The notes under the pieces: generated by a model
The model's input: only the letters and a program-made list of their open reading frames with translations
Told to the model about the DNA's origin: nothing
Database searches by the model: none
Assembly: GCF_002410825.1 (NCBI RefSeq)
Contig: NZ_DHOS01000034.1
Location: forward strand, 1-64,000
DNA: 64,000 nt
Source of the DNA: Proteiniphilum sp. UBA5384
Lineage (GTDB): Bacteria; Bacteroidota; Bacteroidia; Bacteroidales; Dysgonomonadaceae
Direction: 5' to 3'
Shown: positions 1 through 9,400 of the stretch, one piece after another
Position numbering within the stretch: position 1 is the stretch's first letter
Layout: each line of letters begins with the position of its first letter
Program-made: the position numbers and the translations under genes

Positions 1-372
1 ACTGTATTGCCTGATGAAATATTACAATGCAAAAACGGGATAACAGTAACCCAATTTATTAACAAAAATGTTATTCCTTATCTGGCAAATCAATGTTATA
101 AAAAACTTACTGGGAGGTATAAGGATGAATTTCCTCATGGTAAAGAGGGACTCATAGTCTATTATAAAGAGTTAATGCTAACTCAAGATCAGAATAAGTG
201 GATGCAATATGCAAAGTATGCTTTTGGTGTTGAAAAACTAAAAACAGGAAGAAATGAACCATGTATTTGTGGTAGTGGCATGAAAATGAAGAAATGCCAT
301 AGCGTTGTTTTTCAGAAGCTACAACAGATTGGAGAAAATAACGTAATGAAACATTTATCTATATTATTATGA
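1..372 (+). CDS. SEC-C motif protein, 5'-truncated (possible E2-like CBASS partner)
   Basis: The reading frame is open from the window edge and no convincing start is visible, so this is the C-terminal part of a longer protein. The end carries a clean SEC-C zinc-binding motif: Cys-x-Cys-x8-Cys-His within GRNEPCICGSG...KKCH, about residues 81-98 of the visible part. The stretch before it (VIPYL...Y...TGRY...HGKEG) loosely resembles the C-terminal part of bacterial E2-like proteins found in short type II CBASS operons; this is a weak resemblance by eye. Its stop overlaps the start of the TIR-STING gene (ATGA at 369-372), so the two are translationally coupled and probably act together. A cyclic-nucleotide synthase would be expected just upstream, outside the window. 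The SEC-C call is solid; the E2 idea is inference. Confidence 0.7.
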   Translation, partial: TVLPDEILQCKNGITVTQFINKNVIPYLANQCYKKLTGRYKDEFPHGKEGLIVYYKELMLTQDQNKWMQYAKYAFGVEKLKTGRNEPCICGSGMKMKKCHSVVFQKLQQIGENNVMKHLSILL

Positions 373-1370
373 AAAAGAAAATTTTTATAGGATCTTCCAC
401 AGAAGCTAAATCTATCCTTGATGAAGTAGAAAAACAACTCTGTGATGAATATGAGATTCTTCGTTGGGATAAATCCTTTTCTCTCAATATGAGCACACTT
501 GATTCTCTCATTGAGAATGCAATAAAAGTAGACAGAGCTATTTTTATTGGAACAGGAGATGATTACGTAACAGATAAGGAAGGAAAAAGGGGTACTAAAA
601 CTAAACATAGAGATAATGTCGTTTTTGAATTTGGGCTCTTTTTGGGAATGCTTGGAAGAAAAGATTGTGTCTATTTGGTAGATAATAAGAGTGATATTAT
701 GAGTGACTATCTGGGTGTGACCGTTGTTATGTTTGATAAAGAAGATATAAGTAACTCAATCCCTAAATCAGTTAGTCAGATAAAGGAACATTTCAATTCA
801 TATTCAAAAAGAGATATAAATTTATTTCCATCTGTTTCTTTAGCATCTGCGTATTTTGTGAATTTTATTCAACCTATTTTTAATCATTATCTAAATAATA
901 GTCATACGGTTATTACAGACAAAAGAAGTTATAAGGAATGTGAGATCGTTATCATTTTGCCTTCAACAATAACGAATGATGTAAACAAACAATCTGAAGA
1001 ATTACGGCAGAAGTTTCAAACAAGGACTGAGTCAATTGAATATCTGGGAAGGCATAGAGGGATTGTTGTTGATGTGGCATCAACAACAAAAAAATTAAAA
1101 ATAATAGACTTCCCGACTATTACTGCAGGCATTCATCATGCTGTATTAGCTCTTCTTCCAAATGAACAGAGTAAAAATCAACCCGATTATCAAGCTATTT
1201 TCAAACGAGAATTGAAGCGTTTTGCAGAAGCTATTGAGCTATTTGTCAAAGAGGATCCTTGTAGTAGCATAAATGTTACGATTATGGAAGAAGATACTGT
1301 TATTACTAAAATACCCAAGACGAAAAAGTTTTGTAGTTCGTTGAAGTCTTTTTTTAGAGTTAAGGAATGA
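369..1370 (+). CDS. TIR-STING effector protein (CBASS, Cap12-type)
   Basis: A 333-residue protein with two domains. Residues 1-145 are a TIR-like nucleotide-binding domain that starts KKKIFIGSS and contains RDNVVFEFGLFLG at 81-93; Glu87 matches the catalytic glutamate of NADase TIR domains. Residues about 152-310 look like a prokaryotic STING domain: an N-terminal helix (ASAYFVNFIQPIFNHYL), a central lid region (YLGRHRGIVVDV at 225-236), the IIDFPTI stretch near 245-251, and a final amphipathic helix. In characterised bacterial TIR-STING proteins, cyclic di-GMP binding by STING drives filament formation and NAD+ destruction, killing infected cells. The gene overlaps an upstream SEC-C gene by 4 bp and ends shortly before tRNA-Leu. 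No CD-NTase is visible because the operon starts outside the window. The TIR domain is certain; the STING call rests on pattern and architecture. Confidence 0.85.
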   Translation: MKKKIFIGSSTEAKSILDEVEKQLCDEYEILRWDKSFSLNMSTLDSLIENAIKVDRAIFIGTGDDYVTDKEGKRGTKTKHRDNVVFEFGLFLGMLGRKDCVYLVDNKSDIMSDYLGVTVVMFDKEDISNSIPKSVSQIKEHFNSYSKRDINLFPSVSLASAYFVNFIQPIFNHYLNNSHTVITDKRSYKECEIVIILPSTITNDVNKQSEELRQKFQTRTESIEYLGRHRGIVVDVASTTKKLKIIDFPTITAGIHHAVLALLPNEQSKNQPDYQAIFKRELKRFAEAIELFVKEDPCSSINVTIMEEDTVITKIPKTKKFCSSLKSFFRVKE

Positions 1371-1470
1371 GAGTTGTCATAACATAAAGCCCCTAACACT
1401 CCTTCGTGGGAAAAATGCGGAGGATATCCATGTCTATTTGGGAACAATTTGGGAACAAGCTCTTAAAGAA

Positions 1471-1505
1471 AAAATCCTAACTGATTGCAAATCAATTAGG
1501 ATTTT
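1471..1505. terminator. Bidirectional hairpin terminator between TIR-STING and tRNA-Leu
   Basis: Arms 1471-1486 and 1490-1505 pair over 16 bp with one mismatch around a GCA loop. On the minus strand the stem is followed by a run of T, so it should terminate tRNA-Leu; on the plus strand it would stop the defence operon. Just before it, the 10-mer TTGGGAACAA occurs twice in tandem (about 1439-1458). Confidence 0.7.
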
Positions 1506-1515
1506 AATTTAATTG

Positions 1516-1599
1516 TACCCAGAGCCGGGATCGAACCGGCATGGAAGTGAATCCACTGGTGTTTGAGACCAGCGCGTCTACCAATTCCGCCATCTGGGC
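1516..1599 (-). tRNA. tRNA-Leu (CAA)
   Basis: The minus strand folds into a class II tRNA of 84 nt. The acceptor stem is GCCCAGA with TCTGGGT (a terminal G-U pair), the D-arm has GGTAGACGC, the anticodon stem CTGGT/ACCAG encloses CTCAAAC with anticodon CAA, there is a long variable arm, and the T-loop is GGTTCGATCC. CCA is not encoded. The 3' end faces the TIR-STING operon, which is the usual insertion side for tRNA-associated islands. Confidence 0.95.
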
Positions 1600-1922
1600 A
1601 TCTCCAAAAAGAGAATGCAAAAGTACACATATTTTTGGTATTTTGAAATAAGTCACTCTTCTTTTTTCAGATTTTGTGCGGTTTCCTTCTATTTTTCTTT
1701 AGTATAGGGAAAGAGTCGTAAAAGGTTTGCGGTTTTATACTGCTGTTTCCGACAGTTTCCCGATGCTATTTCAGTTTTGTTTTGTACCTTTAAGGATAAA
1801 TTATAGAAGACTATAAACAAATTGTCGATAAAGGGCGTTATTGAATTAAATAAAATGCTGAACAATGACAATAGATATAGAACCCCGAAATTCATATTTA
1901 AAAAATATATATAATCTTAGTA
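1600..1922. other. Intergenic region upstream of manC, no gene seen
   Basis: This AT-rich 323-bp stretch has no credible gene. A 68-codon frame on the minus strand (1689-1895) has low-complexity composition and no family resemblance. It should hold the promoters of tRNA-Leu and manC; a weak TAnnTTT-like box (TACCTTTA, about 1785) is present but not convincing. Confidence 0.5.
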
Positions 1923-3005
1923 ATGAGAAACAATCATAATTATTGTGTTATCATGAGCGGTGGAGTAGGAAGCCGCTTCTGGCCCTTCAGCAAGGAGGAA
2001 AAACCCAAACAGTTTCTTGATTTCTTTGGAACAGGACGGTCGTTGCTGCAAAGTACCTTCGACCGGTTTAAACAGATTGTTCCGGCAGAGAACATATACA
2101 TTGTGACGAACGATGCATATGCGGAGATGACGAAGCAGCAGTTACCCGAACTGAGGGATGACCAGCTCTTGCTGGAGCCAATCAGGAGGAATACCGCTCC
2201 TGCCATTGCTTACGCTTCTTTCAGAATCAACGCGATCGACCCCGATGCGAATATTGTTGTCGCCCCTTCGGACCACCTGATCATGAATCCGGGCGAGTTT
2301 GTAGCGGATATCCAGAAAGGATTGGATTTTGTGAACCGTAAGTCTGTCTTGTTGACGCTCGGTATTAAACCCAGTCGTCCCGAAACAGGCTATGGGTATA
2401 TCCAGGTGAATGACGAAGAGGATAATGGGATCCATAAGGTGAAAGCATTTACCGAGAAACCCAATTTAGAGTTAGCCCGGAAATTTGTGGAGAGTGGCGA
2501 GTTTGTATGGAATTCGGGAATATTCCTCTGGAATGTGAAGACTATCCTGGATGCTTTCAAAAAGCACCTTCCGGATATCAACCAGAAATTCAGCGAAGGA
2601 AAAGATCTGTTCAACACGCCGGACGAGAAAAAATTTGTTGATGCCAGTTTCCCCTTCTGCCCCAATATTTCCATCGACTACGGTATTTTGGAGAAAGCTG
2701 ATAATGTCTATGTGAATATTTCCAATTTTGGCTGGAGCGACTTGGGAACCTGGGGTGCCCTGCATGAAATTTCTGACAGGGATGGGGAAGGCAATGCCAG
2801 CCTGCATTGCAAAACCTTGTTCGTCGAGAGTACCGATAATGTGGTGGCTATGAGTGAAGATAAACTGGTTGTCTTGCAAGGTCTTGATGACTATATTGTG
2901 GCTGAGTCGGATAATGTGCTGATGATCTGCAAAAAGAGCGAAGAACAGCGGATCAAACATTTCGTCACGGATGTGAAATTCCGTTACGGGGACGAATATA
3001 TTTGA
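1923..3005 (+). CDS. manC: Mannose-1-phosphate guanylyltransferase
   Basis: The enzyme makes GDP-mannose from mannose-1-phosphate and GTP in the cytoplasm, feeding mannose and fucose residues of surface glycans. The nucleotidyltransferase signature GGVGSRFWPFS lies at residues 13-23 with KPKQF at 27-31, followed by the EPIRRNTAPAIAYA segment. FGWSDLGTW near residue 270 is typical of the family. At 360 residues it is the single-domain form and lacks the C-terminal phosphomannose isomerase domain of fused enzymes. It converges on asnB with an 11-bp gap and stands alone on its strand. Mannose-1-phosphate would also be the product of a GH130 phosphorylase such as the one proposed at 20103. Confidence 0.93.
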   Translation: MRNNHNYCVIMSGGVGSRFWPFSKEEKPKQFLDFFGTGRSLLQSTFDRFKQIVPAENIYIVTNDAYAEMTKQQLPELRDDQLLLEPIRRNTAPAIAYASFRINAIDPDANIVVAPSDHLIMNPGEFVADIQKGLDFVNRKSVLLTLGIKPSRPETGYGYIQVNDEEDNGIHKVKAFTEKPNLELARKFVESGEFVWNSGIFLWNVKTILDAFKKHLPDINQKFSEGKDLFNTPDEKKFVDASFPFCPNISIDYGILEKADNVYVNISNFGWSDLGTWGALHEISDRDGEGNASLHCKTLFVESTDNVVAMSEDKLVVLQGLDDYIVAESDNVLMICKKSEEQRIKHFVTDVKFRYGDEYI

Positions 3006-3016
3006 CTCCCACACAC

Positions 3017-4684
3017 CTACTGATACCCGTGCTCATGTACCTGGCCGACTGCTCTTCCTGAGGGGTCGGCATTTTTCTTGAATTGCTCGTCCCATTCGAG
3101 GGCGACCGGTGTACTGCATGCTACCGACGGGACGGACGGCACACACCGGGCGGCACTATCCGACGGGAACAGGTCGGAGTAGATGCAGCGGTACATATAT
3201 TCTTCTTTTGACAATGGCGGATTGATGGGAAAACGATGATGTACGTTGGCCATCTGTTCGTCTGTTACTTCGTGTGCAGCTATATCTTTTAAAGTATCGA
3301 TCCAGCCATATCCCACGCCGTCGGAGAACTGTTCTTTCTGCCGCCATGCCACTTCTTCGGGAAGGTAGTCCGCAAATGCCTGCCGCAGGATATATTTTTC
3401 GATCTTTCCGTTTCCCGCCATCTTGTCCTTTGGATTGAGGCGCATGGCGACATCTAAGAATTCTTTGTCGAGGAAAGGTACACGCCCTTCCACTCCCCAC
3501 GATGCCAGCGATTTGTTGGCCCGCAGGCAGTCATATTGATGTAGTTTACTCAGTTTCCTGACTGTTTCTTTATGGAACTCTTCAGCATTGGGGGCTTTGT
3601 GGAAATAGAGGTATCCCCCGAAGATCTCATCGGCACCTTCGCCGGAAAGAACCATCTTCACTCCCATCGACTTGATAAAACGGGCAATAAGATACATAGG
3701 CGTGCTTGCACGAACTGTCGTTACGTCGTATGTCTCAATATGGTAGATTACGTCACGGATGGCGTCTATCCCTTCCTGGATGGTGTAATGGATTTCGTGG
3801 TGCACCGATCCGATATGGTTCGCTACTTTTCTGGCAGCCGCCAGGTCGGGCGATCCTTCCAGGCCGATGGCGAAGGAGTGGAGTTGCGGCCACCAGGCAT
3901 CCTCGCTGTTGTCGGTCTCCACCCGTTTGGCGGCGAATTTCTTGGCAACGGCGGAGATGATGGAAGAGTCCAGTCCGCCTGAAAGCAATACCCCGTAAGG
4001 CACGTCGCTCATCATCTGGCGCTGTACGGCATCTTCCAGCGCTTGCTTAAGCAGTTGCGCGTCCGACACATTTTCTTTCACGTTATCATACTCGGTCCAA
4101 TCACGGGAATACCATTGTCGAGGCTGGTCATCCTCGCTATAATAGTAATGCCCCGGAGGAAACTCCTCAATGGTGTTGCAATAACCTTCCAGTGCTTTTA
4201 GTTCCGAGGCTACATAGTAAGCGCCATCCTGGTCCCATCCCTGATAGAGGGGGATGATGCCGATATGATCCCGTCCGATGAGGAAGACATCTTTTTCGGT
4301 GTCGTACAGCGCAAAGGCAAAGATCCCGTTCAGGTCATCCAGGAAACCGGTTCCTTTGTCGCGATACAACGCCAGGATCACTTCACAATCGGATTGGGTA
4401 AGGAAATCATACTTTCCCTCCTGTTGCTTCCGGATCTCCCGGTGGTTGTATATTTCGCCGTTCACCGCCAGCACCAATTTGCCATCTTTACTGTAAAGCG
4501 GTTGTTGTCCCGATGCGGGATCGATGATGGAGAGGCGTTCATGCGCCATGACTGCTTTGTCGGAGGAAAAGACACCCGACCAGTCGGGACCGCGATGACG
4601 TAATTTCCGCGACATTTTCAGTAGTTGGGGACGTAATTGCTCTTCGGGTCTCTTTATATTGAATGTACACACTATTCCACACAT
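3017..4684 (-). CDS. asnB: Asparagine synthase B (glutamine-hydrolysing)
   Basis: This enzyme converts aspartate, glutamine and ATP to asparagine. The start is fixed by MCGIVCTF, since Cys2 must become the N-terminal nucleophile of the glutaminase domain. The C-terminal synthetase domain has the PP-loop SGGLDSS near residues 233-239, followed by the usual GEGADEIFGGY segment. The length of 555 residues matches the family. It lies 15 bp downstream of gltD on the same strand and probably shares its transcript, forming a glutamine/glutamate/asparagine block with gltB and glnA. The last ~40 residues after DLFPSD are a low-complexity tail. Confidence 0.95.
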   Translation of the reverse strand: MCGIVCTFNIKRPEEQLRPQLLKMSRKLRHRGPDWSGVFSSDKAVMAHERLSIIDPASGQQPLYSKDGKLVLAVNGEIYNHREIRKQQEGKYDFLTQSDCEVILALYRDKGTGFLDDLNGIFAFALYDTEKDVFLIGRDHIGIIPLYQGWDQDGAYYVASELKALEGYCNTIEEFPPGHYYYSEDDQPRQWYSRDWTEYDNVKENVSDAQLLKQALEDAVQRQMMSDVPYGVLLSGGLDSSIISAVAKKFAAKRVETDNSEDAWWPQLHSFAIGLEGSPDLAAARKVANHIGSVHHEIHYTIQEGIDAIRDVIYHIETYDVTTVRASTPMYLIARFIKSMGVKMVLSGEGADEIFGGYLYFHKAPNAEEFHKETVRKLSKLHQYDCLRANKSLASWGVEGRVPFLDKEFLDVAMRLNPKDKMAGNGKIEKYILRQAFADYLPEEVAWRQKEQFSDGVGYGWIDTLKDIAAHEVTDEQMANVHHRFPINPPLSKEEYMYRCIYSDLFPSDSAARCVPSVPSVACSTPVALEWDEQFKKNADPSGRAVGQVHEHGYQ

Positions 4685-4699
4685 ATTCGTTCTCTGTTT

Positions 4700-6172
4700 T
4701 TATTTTGATAAAAGGGATGATGCCATTGGGGCATATACGAGACCGTTCTCCTGAGGCGTAAGCATTTTATGAATATTTTCCGCTGTTTTCCTGCCCGAGG
4801 CGATGGCTTTCACCACAAGGCTGGCTCCCATGACGGCGTCGCCGGTGGCAAAAACTTTATTCACAGAGCTCCGGTGCTGTTTGTCGACCGCCACATTGCC
4901 CCGGACATCGTAATTGACACCCAATTCATTCAGTAATCCTTCCTGTACGGGATGGACGAAGCCAAGTGCCAGCAGTACGAGATCGGCTTTCAGCACCTCT
5001 CTCTTCCCTGTGGATACCATGCTGAAACGGCCGTTCCCGTCTTTTTCCCAACTCACCTCTTCCACCAGCGCCTCTTTCACCTGTCCGTTTTTTCCGCTGA
5101 ATTTCAATGTATTCAGCAACCATCGGCGTTCGCAACCCTCTTCGTGGGATGATGAGGTTTTTAACACCTGCGGGTAGGGGCTTGGCCATGGAGTAGCGGG
5201 ATTATGTCCTTTGGGCGGTTTGGGCATGATCTCGATCTGCGTCACGCTCAAGGCGCCTTGCCGTATCGATGTACCCACGCAATCGGAACCGGTATCGCCT
5301 CCACCGATCACCAGCACATGCTTTCCTCTTGCCGATATTGTGGATGCGGTTTCGGGTTCTTCCTTCTGCAGGATACGGATCTGTTGAGAAAGGAAATCCA
5401 TGGCAAAGTGGATTCCTTTCAGGTCACGTCCTTCCGGGGTGATATCCCTCGGTTTTCCGGCACCGACTGCCAGGCAGATAGCGTCGAATTCTCCCATGAT
5501 CTGCGCTCCGGAGATATCTTTTCCTACCGTTGTATGGGTCCTGAATTCTATTCCTTCTTCAATTAACAGCGCCAGTCGCCGGTCAATCACCTGTTTGGCC
5601 AGTTTGAAGTTCGGGATGCCGTAGCGAAGCAGTCCGCCGGGGGTGTGGTCTTTCTCGAAGACGGTGACAGAATGTCCTTTCCGGTTCAACTGCTGGGCGG
5701 CCGCCAGTCCTGCCGGCCCGGAGCCGATAACGGCGACTTTCTTGCCTGTCCTTCGCTTCGGGGGATGGGCTTTGATCATCCCTTCCCTGAACGCTACTTC
5801 GGTGACCGATGCCTCGTTCTCCCGGATGGTGACCGGTGCTTCGTGCAGTGCCAGCACACACGATTTTTCGCAGGGGGCGGGGCAGACGCGTCCGGTGAAT
5901 TCGGGGAAGTTATTGGTCTCCATCAATACATCGACGCCTTTTTTCCATTCGCCTTTGTAGATATGATCCTGCCATTCGGGCATTTTGTTACCCAACGGGC
6001 ATGACCAGTGGCAGAAGGGGATGCCGCAGTCCATGCACCGTGATGCCTGCAACTTGCGGTCCTCCCTGTTGAGTGTCTGTTCTACCTCGCTGTAGTCATA
6101 TATTCTGTCGCTTACGGGACGATAGCCGGCATCTTTCCGGGGTATCGTCATGAATGCTTTTGGATTTCCCAT
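4700..6172 (-). CDS. gltD: Glutamate synthase, small (beta) subunit
   Basis: It passes electrons from NAD(P)H to the large subunit for glutamate synthesis from glutamine and 2-oxoglutarate. The N-terminal iron-sulfur cysteines are visible at 46, 49, 54 and 58 (CMDCGIPFCHWSC) and at 97, 101 and 105 (CPAPCEKSC). A FAD-binding GSGPAG lies at 150-155 and an NAD(P)H-binding GGGDTG at 290-295. The length of 490 residues is normal. It lies downstream of gltB on the same strand, separated by about 250 bp that contain a long inverted repeat, so expression of the two may be uncoupled or attenuated there. asnB follows 15 bp later. Confidence 0.95.
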   Translation of the reverse strand: MGNPKAFMTIPRKDAGYRPVSDRIYDYSEVEQTLNREDRKLQASRCMDCGIPFCHWSCPLGNKMPEWQDHIYKGEWKKGVDVLMETNNFPEFTGRVCPAPCEKSCVLALHEAPVTIRENEASVTEVAFREGMIKAHPPKRRTGKKVAVIGSGPAGLAAAQQLNRKGHSVTVFEKDHTPGGLLRYGIPNFKLAKQVIDRRLALLIEEGIEFRTHTTVGKDISGAQIMGEFDAICLAVGAGKPRDITPEGRDLKGIHFAMDFLSQQIRILQKEEPETASTISARGKHVLVIGGGDTGSDCVGTSIRQGALSVTQIEIMPKPPKGHNPATPWPSPYPQVLKTSSSHEEGCERRWLLNTLKFSGKNGQVKEALVEEVSWEKDGNGRFSMVSTGKREVLKADLVLLALGFVHPVQEGLLNELGVNYDVRGNVAVDKQHRSSVNKVFATGDAVMGASLVVKAIASGRKTAENIHKMLTPQENGLVYAPMASSLLSK

Positions 6173-6220
6173 TTTGATTTTTGTTTGATAATTTGATTGT
6201 CAAAAGTTCCCGGATTTGCC

Positions 6221-6371
6221 ATTGAAGCATCCACTGCCGATATTTTGTGACCCATGTTAGCTCTTATGAGTAAAAAGAGTAAAAACTCGCTTCGCTCAAA
6301 CAACTACTCTTTTTTTACTCATTGCGAGCTATGGGTCTCCACAAAATACCTAAAGGTTCCTGCTTCAATTG
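6221..6371. repeat. Long imperfect inverted repeat between gltB and gltD
   Basis: Arms 6241-6281 and 6305-6348 are reverse complements with a few small gaps: TATTTTGTG, ACCCAT, TAGCTC, ATGAGTAAAA and AGAGTA recur in order. The loop is about 23 nt. A second, outer pair (ATTGAAGCA near 6221 and TGCTTCAAT near 6361) extends the dyad. RNA from either strand would form a stem of about 40 bp. It could be a MITE-like relic or an operon-internal attenuator. Confidence 0.7.
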
Positions 6372-6421
6372 TAAATCCTCACCGGCTATACTAAATCCTC
6401 GCCGGATGTAAATGAAAAAAA

Positions 6422-9400
6422 TCAATAATCTCTCTCGACCACGGCGATCTTTTCGTTCAACGCCGCCATCTTCCTCTCTTGTAGCACTTTCTTGTATTCA
6501 ATAGGCACTACTTTGATAAAATGCGTCACATAAAAATCCCAATTGTCGAGGATCCGTTTGGCTATCTCGCTATTGGTGTATTGAGCGTGTTTGGAGATGA
6601 GGTTTTTCAATTCCCTGACGTCGGACATCTCTTCCAGCAGCGTCAGTTCCACCATTTCCATATTGCAGTAAAAATCGAAATCGCCTTTCTCGTCCAGCAC
6701 ATAGGCCACGCCGCCGCTCATCCCGGCCGCGAAATTCCTTCCGGTGCTGCCCAAAACGACCGTACATCCGCCGGTCATGTATTCGCAGCAATGGTCGCCG
6801 GCGCCTTCCACCACCGCAGTGGCGCCCGAGTTCCTTACGCAGAAACGCTCACCTGCGATACCGCTGATAAATACCTCACCCGAGGTGGCTCCGTAAAGCG
6901 ATGTGTTGCCACAGATGATGTTTTCTTCCGACTTGAAGTTGCTGCCTTTGGCCGGTGCGACGATGACACGTCCCCCGGACAATCCTTTGCCCAAGTAATC
7001 GTTACAGTCGCCATGGAGGTAGAAAGTAACCCCGCCGGCCAGGAATGCGCCGAAACTCTGTCCGGCCGATCCTTCAAAATAGGCCGAGATGGTGTGTTCC
7101 GGCAGTCCTTTTTGCCCGTACCGCGTCGCAATGGCGCCCGAAAGCATGGCGCCCACTGCCCTGTCGGTATTTTTTATGGCTGCCTTGATGCCGACCGACT
7201 TTTGGTGCTCGATGGCCGGAAGGGCTTCGGAAATCAACATGCGGTCCAGCACGTCATCGATCTTGTGGTGCTGGGTAGTTATCCTCCTCAGAGGAAGTAT
7301 GCCGGCTTCTTTCGGGAAATAGGTGATCTTTGCCAGGTCCACTTTTTCGGTCTTAGGCAGTTCCGGATAATGTTTGCGATTGAGCAAATCAGCCCGTCCG
7401 GTCACTTCATCGAGCGACCTGAATCCCATTTCCGCGAGTTTTTCGCGTGTATCCTCTGCCAGGAAACGGAAGAAATTTACGAGGTATTCATGGCGACCCA
7501 CGAACCGGCGCCGCAATTCTTCGTTTTGGGTAGCGACACCCACCGGGCAGGTGTTGAGGTGGCATTTGCGCATCATCACGCATCCCAGTACGATCAGCGC
7601 GCTGGTGGCAAAGCCGAACTCTTCGGCACCGAGCAGTGCTGCCATTACAATGTCGCGGCCGGTTTTCAGTTGGCCGTCGGTCTGCAAGGTGACCACCCCA
7701 CGCAGGTTATTCGCCACCAGTGTCTGTTGCGTTTCCGCCAGGCCTATCTCCAACGGCAGTCCCGCATGTTTGATAGAACTGGAAGGACTCGCTCCGGTAC
7801 CTCCTTCGGCACCGCTGATCACGATCAGGTCGGCTTTGGCTTTGGCCACGCCGGCGGCGATGGTGCCGACACCGCTCTCCGACACCAATTTCACGCTGAT
7901 CTTGGCGTTGGGGTTCACGTTCTTGAGGTCGAAGATAAGCTGCGCCAGGTCTTCAATGGAGTAAATATCGTGATGGGGCGGGGGAGAGATCAGGGTGATG
8001 CCCGGGATGGAGTGTCGCGTACGGGCAATGATCTCATCTACTTTGAATCCGGGTAACTGTCCCCCTTCACCCGGTTTTGCCCCCTGTGCGATTTTAATTT
8101 GCAGTTCATCGGCATTGACGAGGTATTCAGTGGTGACCCCGAACCGGCCGGAAGCGATCTGTTTGATGGCGCTCCGTCGTGACAGTCCGTCCGCCTGCGG
8201 GTGGAACCGTTCCGGGTCCTCGCCTCCTTCACCGGTATTGCTGCGTCCGCCGATGATGTTCATCGCGATGGCCATCGCTTCATGCGCCTCCTTGCTGATG
8301 GAGCCGTAGGACATGGCGCCGGTACAGAACCGTTTCATGATGTTTTCTGCCGGTTCCACTTCGGAGATATCGATAGGGTTGCGCTTATAATCCAGCAGGT
8401 CACGGATAAAAGCCGGTTTTTCCTTGTTGTCTACCAACGCGGTATATTCCTTGAATACCGCATAATTGTTCGTGCGGGTGGCTATTTGCAGCCGGGCGAT
8501 AGTTTCCGGGTTCCAGGCGTGGTACACCCCGTCGTTCCTGTAGGCATAATTCCCCAGGTTCCGGAGATGGAACGGTTCACTACCGTCGTTGTAAAATGCT
8601 TCGAAAAACGGTTGCAGCACTTCCTGGGCGACATCTTCCATATCGATCCCTTCGATTTTTGAAGAAGTACCTTTGAAGTAACTGTCCAAAAGGGAGGATG
8701 AGATGCCGATGGCTTCGAAGATATGCGCGCCTCTGTAACTCCTCAGGGTGGAGTTACCCATTTTAGAAAGCACTTTCAGTAATCCCTTGTTGACTGATTT
8801 GATATAGTTTTTCTTTGCCGTGGCGAGGTCGAGTGCGATCTCTCCCGATTTTATCTTCTCCGCAAGGATCGCAAAGACCATGTAAGGGTTGATGGCGTTG
8901 GCGCCAAAGCCGAATAACAGGGCGAAATGCATCACTTCCCGCGGCTCCGCGCTCTCCACCACGATATCAATCTGCATCCTTTTGCGTTTTTCCACCAGAT
9001 AGTGGTGTACGGCCGAAGTGGCCAATAAGGAGGGGATAGGTGCATGTTCCGCATCCACGCCCCTATCGCTCAATACAATGTAATTTTTACCGTCGTCGAT
9101 CGCTTTCTCCACGGAAGCGCACATCTGTTCCAGCGCTCTCCGCATCCCTTCGGCGCCGCTTTCCGGGTCGAACAGCATGGGGATGATGGCGGAGGAGAAT
9201 CCTTTGTACCGCAGGTTCAGCAGGATGTCGAACTGTGTGTTGGTCAGGATCGGGCTTTTGACTTTCACGATACCCGATAAAGTAGGAATGTCTTTGAGGA
9301 GATTTTGGTGCACGGCACCTAAATAACCAGTCAAAGACATTACCAGTTCTTCCCGGATCGGGTCGATAGGGGGATTGGTTACCTGAGCGAATTGCTGTCG

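Noticed and set aside
1190..1447. 85-codon minus-strand frame over the end of the TIR-STING gene
   Set aside because: It overlaps a clearly real gene on the other strand and shows no domain.
1689..1895. 68-codon minus-strand frame between tRNA-Leu and manC
   Set aside because: Composition is low-complexity hydrophobic, no family is recognisable, and it spans an obvious promoter region.
6521..8056. Long plus-strand open frame of about 511 codons opposite gltB
   Set aside because: It lies wholly inside gltB on the other strand, is rich in His, Gly and Phe as expected for an antisense frame of a GC-rich gene, and has no family resemblance.
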